DNA from: Collinsella sp.
GTDB taxonomy: Bacteria; Actinomycetota; Coriobacteriia; Coriobacteriales; Coriobacteriaceae
DNA length: 11,078 nucleotides
Reading direction: 5' to 3'
Assembly (NCBI GenBank): GCA_019419405.1
Contig: DYAA01000114.1
Coordinates: 1 to 11,078 of the forward strand
Shown: one piece after another, positions 1 through 7,612 of the stretch
How the letters are laid out: each line of letters begins with the position of its first letter
Position numbering within the stretch: the first letter of the stretch is position 1
Made by a program: the position numbers and the translations under genes
Notes under the pieces: model-generated
What the model was told of the DNA's origin: nothing
Databases searched by the model: none
The model's input: only the letters and a program-made list of their open reading frames with translations

Positions 1-3000
1 GCCCTCGTCAGTACCGCCGCCACTCGAGCCGCCACCGCCGTCCGCCGTCATCGGGGCGTCGTGAAGTCCTGTCGTATCCGCGCTGTCGCATACGCCGACC
101 TGAACTTCTGAGCGTTCGCATGCCGCGTCGGGCACATGAAGCTCGTGCAGTACGGCACCCAGCGCCGAGTTTGCGCCCGGTTGAATTTCCTCGAGCGTTA
201 CGGGATCGAGCGCCACCAGATTACGTGCCTTCGCATACAGCGTTACGCGTTTGCCCACTTCGTCGCTCCAACTCTCGGGGATGGCGAAGCTCATGCGGAA
301 CTGTGCCGTGCAACCCGGTGCCAGCACGGCGTTGCCGTTGTCGGCTACCAGCGGGTGCGTCGCAAAATGTTCGCCCAGCGTCTCGAGTGCGTACTTCACG
401 TGTGACATGTCGTTGGCCGAAGCGTCCTCGGCAAGCTCTGGATCGTAGATCGATGCCATGCGTGCGTTCACTCCGAATCCGATGGATGCGCTGGAGAACG
501 GCTGACTGGAGCCCTCTCGGTACAGATCGATCGTGCCGGCGGTCAGCAAGGTGTTGCCGTCGTTTCGCACCGTGACCATGAAGGATTCGCCTGCTGCTCC
601 GGGAACCACTGCGCCCGAGGTAGCGACCGCGCCCGTCGGAGTGGCACACGCCACCAAGGGCACTTCGATGCCGTGCAGCTCTGCCTCGCTCTGCTCCGCG
701 CTCACAATGTGCGTGGCGAGCGCGGAGAGCATGCCTCCCGACGTCAAAAATGTCGTTATCTGATCGACGGGATGGTCCAGCTCGCACATCACGAACGGTT
801 CCGTGAACAGATCGCCTGCCAAGGTGCTGGCGAAGATGCGGAAGTGCTTGCCCATCACTGCTACCGGGTTGCCTTCTTCGTCATAGGTTTGTCCCACCTT
901 GCCATCGGTGTTCTCTACATAGAGCACGCACCTGCCGTTGTTGCTTACGCTAAACGATGCCGGGCCACAGCCTGCGGCACCCACGGGCCGCGTTGCAAAT
1001 GCCGATGTGCCTCGCGTCCAAGTAATATGCTGCAGTTGCTCGTTGACGGTGGCCAAAAAGCCCGAATGTTGTGGCCACGGCACCGCATGGGGTACCGTGG
1101 CGTCTGGTGGCATAACGCCCCAGCCCGCAATGGACTGGCCAATCACGGCGTACGATGCGCAGCCGCAACCGTCTGCGGTCTCGTACGCAACGGGCACCAC
1201 CATTTTGCCGTCGATATTCTCGGGCGCGCCCAGCTCGATGCTCGACGGTGCTTGCGGAAAGCGGAGGACCTGACGGAACGTGAGGCTGTCGCCCGAAACG
1301 TCCGACCACAGGGTGAAACATTCCAGCGCAACCTCAGCCTCGCTGCCGAGCGCCTTTTCTGCGGTGGTTCCGCGGCGGTGGAGGTAGGCACCCGACAGAC
1401 GTCCGTCGACCAGCGTCTTGCCCACCGTGATACGCGGGCACTGCAGGCAATGGTAGCCATCCTCTTGCAGGCGGCCGCGCGAGATGCTGCGCCATGACGT
1501 ATGCGACACCACGCGGATCTCGTCATTACTTATGCGCAGGCGCACGACGGACAGTATGCCGGCTGTGCTTGCCGCGTCGAAAAGGGTGTTGTCGCCGTCG
1601 GGGCGCTCGCCCGAGACCAGCAGCACGTAGGCGTCCCGGTTTCCTCTACCGTCCGTATATTCCACCACGGCGAAGTCGTAATCGTATATGCCGTTGCGCT
1701 CCACGTCGCCCTCGCCAAACCCAAGGGGGAAGTCCACGGGCGTGGGGGCAGACCACGTGTCGTTTGCCTTTGTGTGCACTACCAGGCGCGAGCGGCCATT
1801 GTCGCCGTAGCGCACCGAGGCGATACGGAATAGGCACTCCACGCCGGCGATCATCGTTAGCCTCATGTGAGCTTCGCTGAGCACGCCGGAAAACAGCACA
1901 CTGTCGCTCGAGGGTTTGATACCGCCACGCTCGTCCTCCGACACGCCGGCAGAATTGGCGTTGGGGTCCGCAACGGCGTTCGTCGCCTGAACGATGTAGG
2001 TATACTCATACATCGGCGCGGCGTTTTCGTCGTTCTCTATCAGTGTGTGGACGAAATGCTCGACCTGTCCCGTGTCGTCGCTCTCTGCATCCGCCTCGAG
2101 CTCAATGCGCGTGACCGCTTGATCCCAATCGCGCACGACAGGCGCAACGTTTGCGGCAGTGGCATTAACCTCGGCGCGTGCGAGCAGCTCGGCGTTGGTG
2201 ACGATGGTGGCCGATGCGATAAATTGCGGCACGCCGCCCGCCTTGATGTCGCCGGGCGTGCCGAAGCAGGCATCCAGCGTGTAAGGCGTATCTCCGCCCA
2301 ATGCGAGTTCAGAGCGCTGGAGTACATACTGGTCGCCGTTGTTCACCGACATATTCCACGAATCGAGGAGTGTGGGCCACGATCCCGACCAAGCTTTGGT
2401 GGTCCACTTGAACATGACGAACTGGAGTATCACATCGACATCGACGTCTGCACCTACGCGCAGTCGCGGAAGCTGGTGTCCATCCGCCTTCTCGTACCCA
2501 ATGAACAACGTGAGGGATGCGGCGCCGCGCACGGCAGACGAGGCGACGCCTGCAACGCCGGCTCCAAAGGTGACGGCAAGCCCGATCTGGATGGTGAAAG
2601 AGCCCGACGTGTTGGAATAGTCGAGCGAAATGTTCTTGAAAAACGCCGCGCCGCTGCCGTGCGTGTGGGCGCCCACGGCGAGCGCCAGTTTTGCCAGCAC
2701 CCAGGGGTTGACGTTTAGGAAAAACGGCACCGGTCCCAGGGTAAACTGCTCAGTCCAATTGAGGTCGGTTCTTACTTGGAAGAGGGCCTTAATATTGCCA
2801 TATGCGGGATCGTTGTTGTCACCCCAGGTTTTGCCCACCCAGTCGTAGGCGAGCGATCCGTACAGCTGCGTGGCGATATCCATCGTGAACAGCAGTGTGC
2901 AGTGATGGCGAAGCAGCTTGGTGTTCCTTGGATCGGTACCCGAACCGGCACTCATGCTCTTGTACTGATTCCACTTCCCCTCCATCTCGTCGAGGTAGCG

Positions 3001-4143
3001 GTTTGCCTGCTTGGCGCCCGACTCGCGCGGCGATTTCTTCCAGTATTCCGGATCAGGGTTGCCCGAATCGTTCGTATAGCTGGCTGGTTTGTATCCTCCG
3101 CCAAACAGCACGTATCCAGCAAACGAGAAATCGAAGAGAATCGGAAATGTGGGCATCCAACACGTGAACTTATTGCCGCCGATGCCGGGAAACGCCGCGG
3201 GGAAATCAAACGGAGTGATCTCTTGGTCCATGGTGGTGGGGACGATAGTGGTCGATCCGGATTCCGCCTTTGCCGCCGGCGCGGTAACAACGGCCATGGG
3301 GGAGGAGAGCGTGTAGGTTTTGCCCTGATAGTCGAGGACAAAGCGCAGCTTGCACCCTTCTTCCAGAAGGCCCGATGCCGCATCGAGGAACTTGTCTTCG
3401 AGTGTGAACGTCGCCAGATTATCCGCACCCGATGCGCTGGCCTTGATCTGGCCGATCTGCGTGACGGTTTCGGGTGAGCTGCCCGCGGCAGGCGTCACTT
3501 TGTTGATGCGCAGCGTTGCCTGTCCACCCTGTGGCAGATGTGCCTGCACGGTAAAGGCGTGCGTATCGGGCTGCTCGTTTGCCGTGTCGTTCTTCGGCAA
3601 TGCCATGAACGTGGCTTCAGCGTATTGGATGTCCCATTCGTCGAATGTGAGCTGGCGAAAGTACGGCTCGCCGTCGGAAAGCGGATGCGTGGGCGCGGTT
3701 ACAGCGGTGCCGCCCTGGATACGCGCAAGGGGAATCTCGACATCGCGGTAGCCCGCCATGCTAATGGAGATGCCGCCGTTAAAGTCGTACGCGTCGAGAA
3801 GCGTCGCCTCGTCTACGTAGCCTTCCGAAAGCGGCGCGACCTCAAAGATGGCCGTGCCTTCGTCATCGGTCGTGGCGGTGAGCTGCTTGCCTGCGGCATA
3901 GCGCGACGTGAGCGTGACCTGCGCTCCCTTGATGGGCATATTCTTGTTGGCGACGTCGACCACGACCACACCAAACATGGTGCGCGAGAGAACGAGCACC
4001 CTGAAGGGGTCTTTTTCGTCGGCATGGGCTTCGGTGGGCGCGAACGGCAATATGAAGGCGTTTGCGCTTCCCGGCACGCGCGGCAACATAATGCTCGCTA
4101 GCGAGGACGCTCCAGCAACAAGTAACGAACGGCGATCAAGCAT
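1..4143 (-). CDS. Very large exported protein with carboxypeptidase-regulatory-like domain (3' end missing)
   Basis: One frame stays open from the ATG at 4143-4141 to the left edge of the window, giving 1381 residues without a stop; the C-terminus lies outside. GGGAG sits 6 bases upstream of the start. The N-terminus (MLDRRSLLVAGASSLAS) is a twin-arginine-like signal peptide with likely cleavage near SANA (residue 29) or EAHA (about 41), so the mature protein should be outside the membrane. Residues about 48-105 resemble a carboxypeptidase-regulatory-like/Ig beta-sandwich (VDVANKNMPIKGAQVTLTSR followed by TTDDEGTAIFEV). Residues about 350-1150 are rich in aromatic and Asp/Gly turns and I do not recognise them; the stretch with VLLVSGERPDGDN could be propeller-like, but this is only an impression. 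Residues about 1170-1320 contain MVTVRNDGNTLLTAG, typical of CARDB/Ig-like adhesion modules. The visible end, GGGGSSGGGTDEG, is a flexible linker that in such proteins often precedes a wall-sorting or membrane anchor, not visible here. Function unknown; surface binding is inferred. It follows a LuxR-type regulator gene on the same strand. Confidence 0.88.
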   Translation of the reverse strand, partial: MLDRRSLLVAGASSLASIMLPRVPGSANAFILPFAPTEAHADEKDPFRVLVLSRTMFGVVVVDVANKNMPIKGAQVTLTSRYAAGKQLTATTDDEGTAIFEVAPLSEGYVDEATLLDAYDFNGGISISMAGYRDVEIPLARIQGGTAVTAPTHPLSDGEPYFRQLTFDEWDIQYAEATFMALPKNDTANEQPDTHAFTVQAHLPQGGQATLRINKVTPAAGSSPETVTQIGQIKASASGADNLATFTLEDKFLDAASGLLEEGCKLRFVLDYQGKTYTLSSPMAVVTAPAAKAESGSTTIVPTTMDQEITPFDFPAAFPGIGGNKFTCWMPTFPILFDFSFAGYVLFGGGYKPASYTNDSGNPDPEYWKKSPRESGAKQANRYLDEMEGKWNQYKSMSAGSGTDPRNTKLLRHHCTLLFTMDIATQLYGSLAYDWVGKTWGDNNDPAYGNIKALFQVRTDLNWTEQFTLGPVPFFLNVNPWVLAKLALAVGAHTHGSGAAFFKNISLDYSNTSGSFTIQIGLAVTFGAGVAGVASSAVRGAASLTLFIGYEKADGHQLPRLRVGADVDVDVILQFVMFKWTTKAWSGSWPTLLDSWNMSVNNGDQYVLQRSELALGGDTPYTLDACFGTPGDIKAGGVPQFIASATIVTNAELLARAEVNATAANVAPVVRDWDQAVTRIELEADAESDDTGQVEHFVHTLIENDENAAPMYEYTYIVQATNAVADPNANSAGVSEDERGGIKPSSDSVLFSGVLSEAHMRLTMIAGVECLFRIASVRYGDNGRSRLVVHTKANDTWSAPTPVDFPLGFGEGDVERNGIYDYDFAVVEYTDGRGNRDAYVLLVSGERPDGDNTLFDAASTAGILSVVRLRISNDEIRVVSHTSWRSISRGRLQEDGYHCLQCPRITVGKTLVDGRLSGAYLHRRGTTAEKALGSEAEVALECFTLWSDVSGDSLTFRQVLRFPQAPSSIELGAPENIDGKMVVPVAYETADGCGCASYAVIGQSIAGWGVMPPDATVPHAVPWPQHSGFLATVNEQLQHITWTRGTSAFATRPVGAAGCGPASFSVSNNGRCVLYVENTDGKVGQTYDEEGNPVAVMGKHFRIFASTLAGDLFTEPFVMCELDHPVDQITTFLTSGGMLSALATHIVSAEQSEAELHGIEVPLVACATPTGAVATSGAVVPGAAGESFMVTVRNDGNTLLTAGTIDLYREGSSQPFSSASIGFGVNARMASIYDPELAEDASANDMSHVKYALETLGEHFATHPLVADNGNAVLAPGCTAQFRMSFAIPESWSDEVGKRVTLYAKARNLVALDPVTLEEIQPGANSALGAVLHELHVPDAACERSEVQVGVCDSADTTGLHDAPMTADGGGGSSGGGTDEG

Positions 4144-4298
4144 CTTGGGCTCCCATCCCGCAAATATCGGTGGAAATAATCCAATTTTGCGAGAAGGCGC
4201 CCCGTGGCGGTAGTGCCATTCAAGGGTCAAAATGTCCAAATTGATCGAGCGAAGCGCCGGGTTCCGGAACGCGTTCGATGCGCTTGACGGCCCGGTCG
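4144..4298. other. Spacer between LuxR-type gene and exported-protein gene, with nested palindromes
   Basis: This 155-base gap probably carries the leader of the exported-protein gene. Positions 4252-4285 hold a compact cluster of symmetry: AAGCGC (4252-4257) matches GCGCTT (4280-4285), and inside lie two overlapping perfect palindromes, GTTCCGGAAC (4261-4270) and GAACGCGTTC (4267-4276). The cluster starts 14 bases past the regulator's stop codon. It has no T-tract after it on either strand, so an operator or a processing hairpin fits better than an intrinsic terminator. I could not identify a convincing minus-strand -35/-10 pair. The ribosome site for the exported protein (GGGAG) is near 4150-4154. 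Confidence 0.4.
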
Positions 4299-5303
4299 CT
4301 AACGCAGCATATGCGCGACCAGCTCGGCACGAGTTCCGATACCAAGCTTGGCATACACTCCTGATAGGCGGTTTTTAACGGTGCCCGGCGACACGCCCAT
4401 ATGGCGTGCGATTTCGGCGTTGGTCCATCCGCGGCAGGCGAGCATGGCCATGGTGAACTCTGTGGTCGTTAAATCGTCGGCAACGTCCTCGCCCGAATCG
4501 GGGTTGTGGATGCGCCGCCAGCCGTAGCTGAATCGATACGTAATCTCGATGATGCGGGCGAAATCGTCGGGGTATTGCGATTTTAAGCATGCCTCGATAA
4601 GCCCCTGCAAAAGGCCGTGGTGCTCGCCGATAAGCTCGATGAGGCCGTCGGGGCGCGCAATGTTCCAAGCAGCTCCGAAGTGCGTTTTTGCGGCGTCGAC
4701 GTCTTTGAGACTCATACAGGCCATCGAAGCCGACAAGTGCAGGAATAGCTCCGAGATGGGGTAGCTTCCCTGTTTCATAATCAGGGCGTTTTCCGCCATG
4801 CCTAGGCTGCGGCCGTATTCGCCGCGCAGATACAACGCGTGCGCCATCACGTAGCTGGCGAACAGGCGCAGGCCTTCGGGCAGATGCGCCGCAAGTGGAT
4901 AAAACTCTTCGGCAGAATACGGGGAAGGCAAGTGCAACAGGACGCTCGCGGCGGAGGCGAACAGGATATGCGTGGCGTGGACGGCAGACGATTCCTCGTC
5001 AGTTGGCGTATCGAGGATGCCCGCAAGGCAACGACGGGCATCGGTGATACGGTTGAGCGACAGACTGGCATATCCGCAGATAAGGCATGCGGAATAGCGC
5101 AGTGCGGGGTCGGTGGCGTCAAGATAGGGGCGTGCTGTCTCGGCGGCGAGTGTGGCCTGTCCGCGAAAGTACAGCGCTTCCGCCGTGGCGATGGTGCGTG
5201 AATCGGGGTCGGAAATGCCTGCAACCGCAGCGTCAATCTGCCCCGGCACAAAGGCGGTGCACATCAACGGCATGGGAATGCGCGGGTAGCCATCGCAGTC
5301 CAT
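4299..5303 (-). CDS. LuxR-family transcriptional regulator with helical N-terminal domain
   Basis: A 334-residue DNA-binding regulator. The last 60 residues form a classic LuxR/GerE helix-turn-helix: LTTTEFTMAMLACRGWTNAE, then IARHMGVSPGTVKNRLSGVY, then AKLGIGTRAELVAHM, with the expected Glu, Ala-x-Gly-x-(T/S)-N-x-E-I-A and TVK residues. The first 270 residues are alanine- and leucine-rich paired helices, TPR-like, with no receiver domain and no autoinducer-binding domain that I recognise. This matches the stand-alone LuxR regulators that are abundant in Coriobacteriia. The open frame extends upstream to 5462, but the ATG at 5303 is preferred because GGGAG lies 7 bases upstream and the sequence before it looks non-coding. 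The gene lies directly upstream, on the same strand, of the large exported protein, which is its most likely target; this is inference from position. The inducing signal is not visible. Confidence 0.87.
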   Translation of the reverse strand: MDCDGYPRIPMPLMCTAFVPGQIDAAVAGISDPDSRTIATAEALYFRGQATLAAETARPYLDATDPALRYSACLICGYASLSLNRITDARRCLAGILDTPTDEESSAVHATHILFASAASVLLHLPSPYSAEEFYPLAAHLPEGLRLFASYVMAHALYLRGEYGRSLGMAENALIMKQGSYPISELFLHLSASMACMSLKDVDAAKTHFGAAWNIARPDGLIELIGEHHGLLQGLIEACLKSQYPDDFARIIEITYRFSYGWRRIHNPDSGEDVADDLTTTEFTMAMLACRGWTNAEIARHMGVSPGTVKNRLSGVYAKLGIGTRAELVAHMLR

Positions 5304-5513
5304 CTTCCATCTCCCAACAGCTGACAACATTAGCAGCCATTTTACCCCTGTTGATCGGGACTGGAATTTGTGGTTATCGCCTACGATTATGCCGAACGTA
5401 TAAAGGGAGGTCCCCGGTATCTGCCGCGTGTGCTGCGACCTCACGCCCAACCCTGTCGGCACCGTTGAGTGGGAGTAAGCTTCTACTCTTTTGGACGAAT
5501 TGCATTGACGGAG

Positions 5514-5547
5514 AAGGGGTCCCGCGCAAACGTGTGCGGGACCCCTT
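5514..5547. terminator. Strong GC-rich hairpin between histidine kinase and LuxR-type gene
   Basis: A near-perfect inverted repeat: AAGGGGTCCCGC (5514-5525) pairs with GCGGGACCCCTT (5536-5547), and the inner GCA/TGT extends the stem to about 15 bp around an AACG loop. The T-rich run (TTTCGTTTTA, about 5546-5555) follows on the plus strand. On the minus strand, where the kinase gene ends six bases upstream, the hairpin is followed only by CTTCTCC. It probably stops transcription leaving the two-component operon, but as an intrinsic terminator it is better formed for plus-strand transcripts, so it may act in both directions. Confidence 0.7.
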
Positions 5548-5552
5548 TCGTT

Positions 5553-6704
5553 TTACTGTGCGGATAATGCTACGGATCGTTTTGGAAGGCTTACGAGCAT
5601 AGTGGTCCCGTTCTCGGAACTTGCTTCGACCTCTACCGTGCCACCGTGAAGCGCTGCAATCTCCCAAACGAGTGCTAGTCCGAGTCCTGCGCCGCCGTAT
5701 GCCCTGCTGCGGGATTTGTCTAGACGAAAGAACGGCTGGAAGATGCTTTCTCGGTACTGCTTGGGTATTCCCGGTCCCTGGTCCTCGACTCGCAGGAACA
5801 CGTGGCTGTCGTTGTCGCAGATGGAGACGTTGACAGTCGAGCCGGGGCGGCTGTAACGGATGGCGTTTTCGACCAGATTAAACACCAACCGATAGAGAAG
5901 CGTATCACTTCCGATTGCCAAAGCGTCTCCGGCGCAATCGAGGGTTACGTCCTTATTCTCGGCAAGTGGCGCAAGGTCGGTGAGGACCTCTTCGGACAAG
6001 GGGCCAAGTTCAACATCGTCCTCGCAAGGAACGCTGCGGAGCTCACTCATCTCGAGCAATACCTTGGTCATTCGAGACATGCGCTCGGTTTGTTCTTGTA
6101 GCAGGCCGAGCAGCTCGGCTGTTTCGGGCTGCAAACCGGAGTGCTCGGAGATGAATAGTTCAACCTGGGCCTGCATGAGTGCGAGGGGCGTGCGCAGCTC
6201 GTGTGCGGCGTTGCCGGTAAACTGACGCTGTGCAGAGAACCCTTCGCCAAGACGGGCGATCATGTCGTTGAAAGAGGCGCTGCATCGTTGTAGCTCGGTG
6301 GGCACATCTTCACTGAGTCTGATTTCGCTTAGGTTGTCAGGCTGCACACGCTCAACCTGGGCTGCAAAAGCCCGTAGCGGTTTGAGCGCACGGCCGCTCA
6401 CAAAGTATGCCAGCACGCCGCCAAGGAGTGTGACTCCAGCCGTGATGCACCAGGTTGTCGTGCCAAAAGCCTCTTGTGCGTCGTTTACGACGATCGTGAC
6501 CTTGTCATCGGGGGTCGCTTTCGTTGGGTCGAACGCCTGGGGCGAATCTTCGCCGGTTGCGTTAAAGGCCGAGATGTCACTGCCGATGGCATCCATGTAG
6601 CGCATGCCCGTATAGCCGACCAGGCAGTTCGTCAGCACGCACGCCGCACACGTCAGCAGTGCCGTCATAATCGTTATGCGCCATTGCAGCGAAAGCCCTT
6701 TCAT
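5553..6704 (-). CDS. Two-component sensor histidine kinase
   Basis: A 383-residue membrane sensor kinase. A first transmembrane helix (about 10-32) is followed by a short extracytoplasmic loop of about 50 residues (ISAFNATGEDSPQAFDPTKA), a second helix (about 84-104) and a HAMP-type linker (about 105-158). The H-box reads NAAHELRTPLALMQ with phospho-accepting His168. The ATP-binding domain shows the N-box (FNLVENAIRYS, Asn276/Asn280), G1 box DQGPGIP (308-314) and G2 box GGAGLGLAL (337-345), so catalysis looks intact. The start overlaps the stop of the upstream response regulator by four bases (ATGA, 6701-6704), indicating translational coupling and a cognate pair. The loop is too short for a large ligand-binding domain; the signal is unknown, though the divergent redox operon makes extracytoplasmic redox or envelope stress plausible (inference). 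Confidence 0.95.
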   Translation of the reverse strand: MKGLSLQWRITIMTALLTCAACVLTNCLVGYTGMRYMDAIGSDISAFNATGEDSPQAFDPTKATPDDKVTIVVNDAQEAFGTTTWCITAGVTLLGGVLAYFVSGRALKPLRAFAAQVERVQPDNLSEIRLSEDVPTELQRCSASFNDMIARLGEGFSAQRQFTGNAAHELRTPLALMQAQVELFISEHSGLQPETAELLGLLQEQTERMSRMTKVLLEMSELRSVPCEDDVELGPLSEEVLTDLAPLAENKDVTLDCAGDALAIGSDTLLYRLVFNLVENAIRYSRPGSTVNVSICDNDSHVFLRVEDQGPGIPKQYRESIFQPFFRLDKSRSRAYGGAGLGLALVWEIAALHGGTVEVEASSENGTTMLVSLPKRSVALSAQ

Positions 6705-7375
6705 TCTCCATCCTCCATAACGTAGCCCTCTCCAATTCGATTGCGAATCGGGTCGTATCCCAAAGCGCCGCGCAACTTTTTGCGGAGCGACGAGATGTGA
6801 ACGCGGGTTGCGTTGCTAAAGCTGTTCACGCTGCTATCCCAAACGTGTTCGATAAGCTCCTCTTGACTAACCGGACGCCCCTGATTAAGCATCAGATATT
6901 CTAAGATTCCCGTTTCCTTGCGCGTAAGAGATAAAGCCTCGCTGTCCACGGAAGCAATGCGCGCCTTGGTGTCAAAACGGAGCTTTCCGCAGGTTAAAAC
7001 TATGTCGCTTTGTGTAAAGCGTCTGAGGGTAAGGCTGCGGATCCTTGCCGCAAGCTCGTCCAGATGAAACGGCTTGGTGAGGTAATCGTTGGCGCCGGCA
7101 TCGAGTCCGGCGACTTTATCGGATACTTCGCCACGTGCGGACAGAATCAGTACCTTAGTCTCGCAGTCGGTTTTCCTAAGTTCCCTGAGTACGGTCATGC
7201 CGTCGATACGGGGAAGGTTGAGGTCGAGTACCACGAGGTCGAAGGCCTCAACGTCCAGTAGGCCGAGCGCCTCCTGTCCGTCGTGACAGCAGTCGACGCT
7301 GTACGCCAAGTTTCGCAAGCTGCGCGCGATTGCGTCACACAGCGCCCGCTCGTCCTCGACGATCAAAATACGCAT
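6701..7375 (-). CDS. OmpR/PhoB-family response regulator
   Basis: A 224-residue DNA-binding partner of the adjacent kinase. The receiver domain has the acidic pair Glu7/Asp8 (LIVEDE), phospho-acceptor Asp51 (VVLDLNLPRIDG), switch Ser79 (LILSARGE) and Lys101 (YLTKPFH). The C-terminal winged helix (about 125-224) contains LTRKETGILEYLMLNQGRPV, HISSLRKKL and RIGEGYVM, the OmpR/PhoB signature. The frame could open at 7393, but the ATG at 7375 is chosen: it gives the canonical MRILIVEDE start, with AAGGAG six bases upstream. The gene precedes the kinase on the minus strand and is divergent from the CxxC/Fe-S/TlpA operon, whose first gene begins 90 bases away. Phosphorylated OmpR-type regulators commonly bind direct repeats in such shared intergenic regions, so control of both units is likely but not shown. 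Confidence 0.95.
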   Translation of the reverse strand: MRILIVEDERALCDAIARSLRNLAYSVDCCHDGQEALGLLDVEAFDLVVLDLNLPRIDGMTVLRELRKTDCETKVLILSARGEVSDKVAGLDAGANDYLTKPFHLDELAARIRSLTLRRFTQSDIVLTCGKLRFDTKARIASVDSEALSLTRKETGILEYLMLNQGRPVSQEELIEHVWDSSVNSFSNATRVHISSLRKKLRGALGYDPIRNRIGEGYVMEDGE

Positions 7376-7465
7376 AACAGTCTCCTTGCACATTTCAAAT
7401 CGCGCTTAACACGGATTTTATAGCCGATATGGTCCAATGGTCGCGTAACGAAAGGAGTGGTCAGG
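7376..7465. promoter_or_regulatory. Divergent intergenic region between two-component system and redox operon
   Basis: Ninety bases separate two divergent start codons, so promoters for both units are expected here or extend into the genes. The A/T-rich core is around 7395-7430. A direct repeat ATGGTC occurs at 7429-7434 and 7437-7442 (8-base period), followed by the plus-strand ribosome site AAAGGAG at 7451-7457. I found no -35/-10 pair of good quality on either strand, so individual promoter boxes are not called. Confidence 0.4.
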
Positions 7466-7612
7466 TTGTTCAAAGCGGTAAAACCCGTGGTACAGGTCGC
7501 TTTGTTGATCGTCGGAATTGCCATGGTGTGCTTTGGCGTTATGCGTGGCGAGGCGGATGCCGTGCTGGCCAAAGCGATTAGGCTGTGCTTGGAGTGTATC
7601 GGAATTGGATAA
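7466..7612 (+). CDS. CD1871A family single-pass CxxC protein
   Basis: A 48-residue gene easily missed because it starts with TTG. AAAGGAG (7451-7457) lies 8 bases upstream of that TTG. The peptide starts MFKAVKPVV, has one transmembrane helix at about residues 8-26, then MRGEADAVLAKAIRLCLECI and a final GIG. This ending, with GE, KAI, CLEC (Cys41, Cys44) and IGIG, matches my recollection of the CD1871A family of CxxC-motif proteins, which commonly sit beside membrane 4Fe-4S proteins and TlpA-like proteins. The basic N-terminus predicts an inside start and an outside C-terminus, placing the CxxC pair at the outer membrane surface. A role as thiol-disulfide carrier between the next gene product and the lipoprotein two genes downstream is inferred from topology and context; no biochemical function is known to me. 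A GTG at 7457 is in frame but lies inside the ribosome site and is rejected. Confidence 0.85.
   Translation: MFKAVKPVVQVALLIVGIAMVCFGVMRGEADAVLAKAIRLCLECIGIG

Noticed and set aside
120..4213. Many open frames of 60-283 codons on the plus strand, e.g. 673-1497 and 1867-2718
   Set aside because: They lie opposite one uninterrupted 1381-codon minus-strand frame with natural domain and signal-peptide features. Their translations are Arg/Ala/Cys-rich, lack recognisable motifs, and are the usual antisense shadows in GC-rich DNA.
5304..5462. Longer version of the LuxR-type regulator starting at 5462
   Set aside because: The extra 53 residues look non-coding, and the ATG at 5303 has a well-spaced GGGAG ribosome site.
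5470..5500. Small GAGTA/TACTC hairpin followed by TTTT
   Set aside because: A five-base stem is too weak to call a terminator next to the much stronger hairpin at 5514-5547.
7457..7465. GTG at 7457 as start of the CxxC protein
   Set aside because: It overlaps the AGGAG ribosome site, which is correctly placed for the TTG at 7466.
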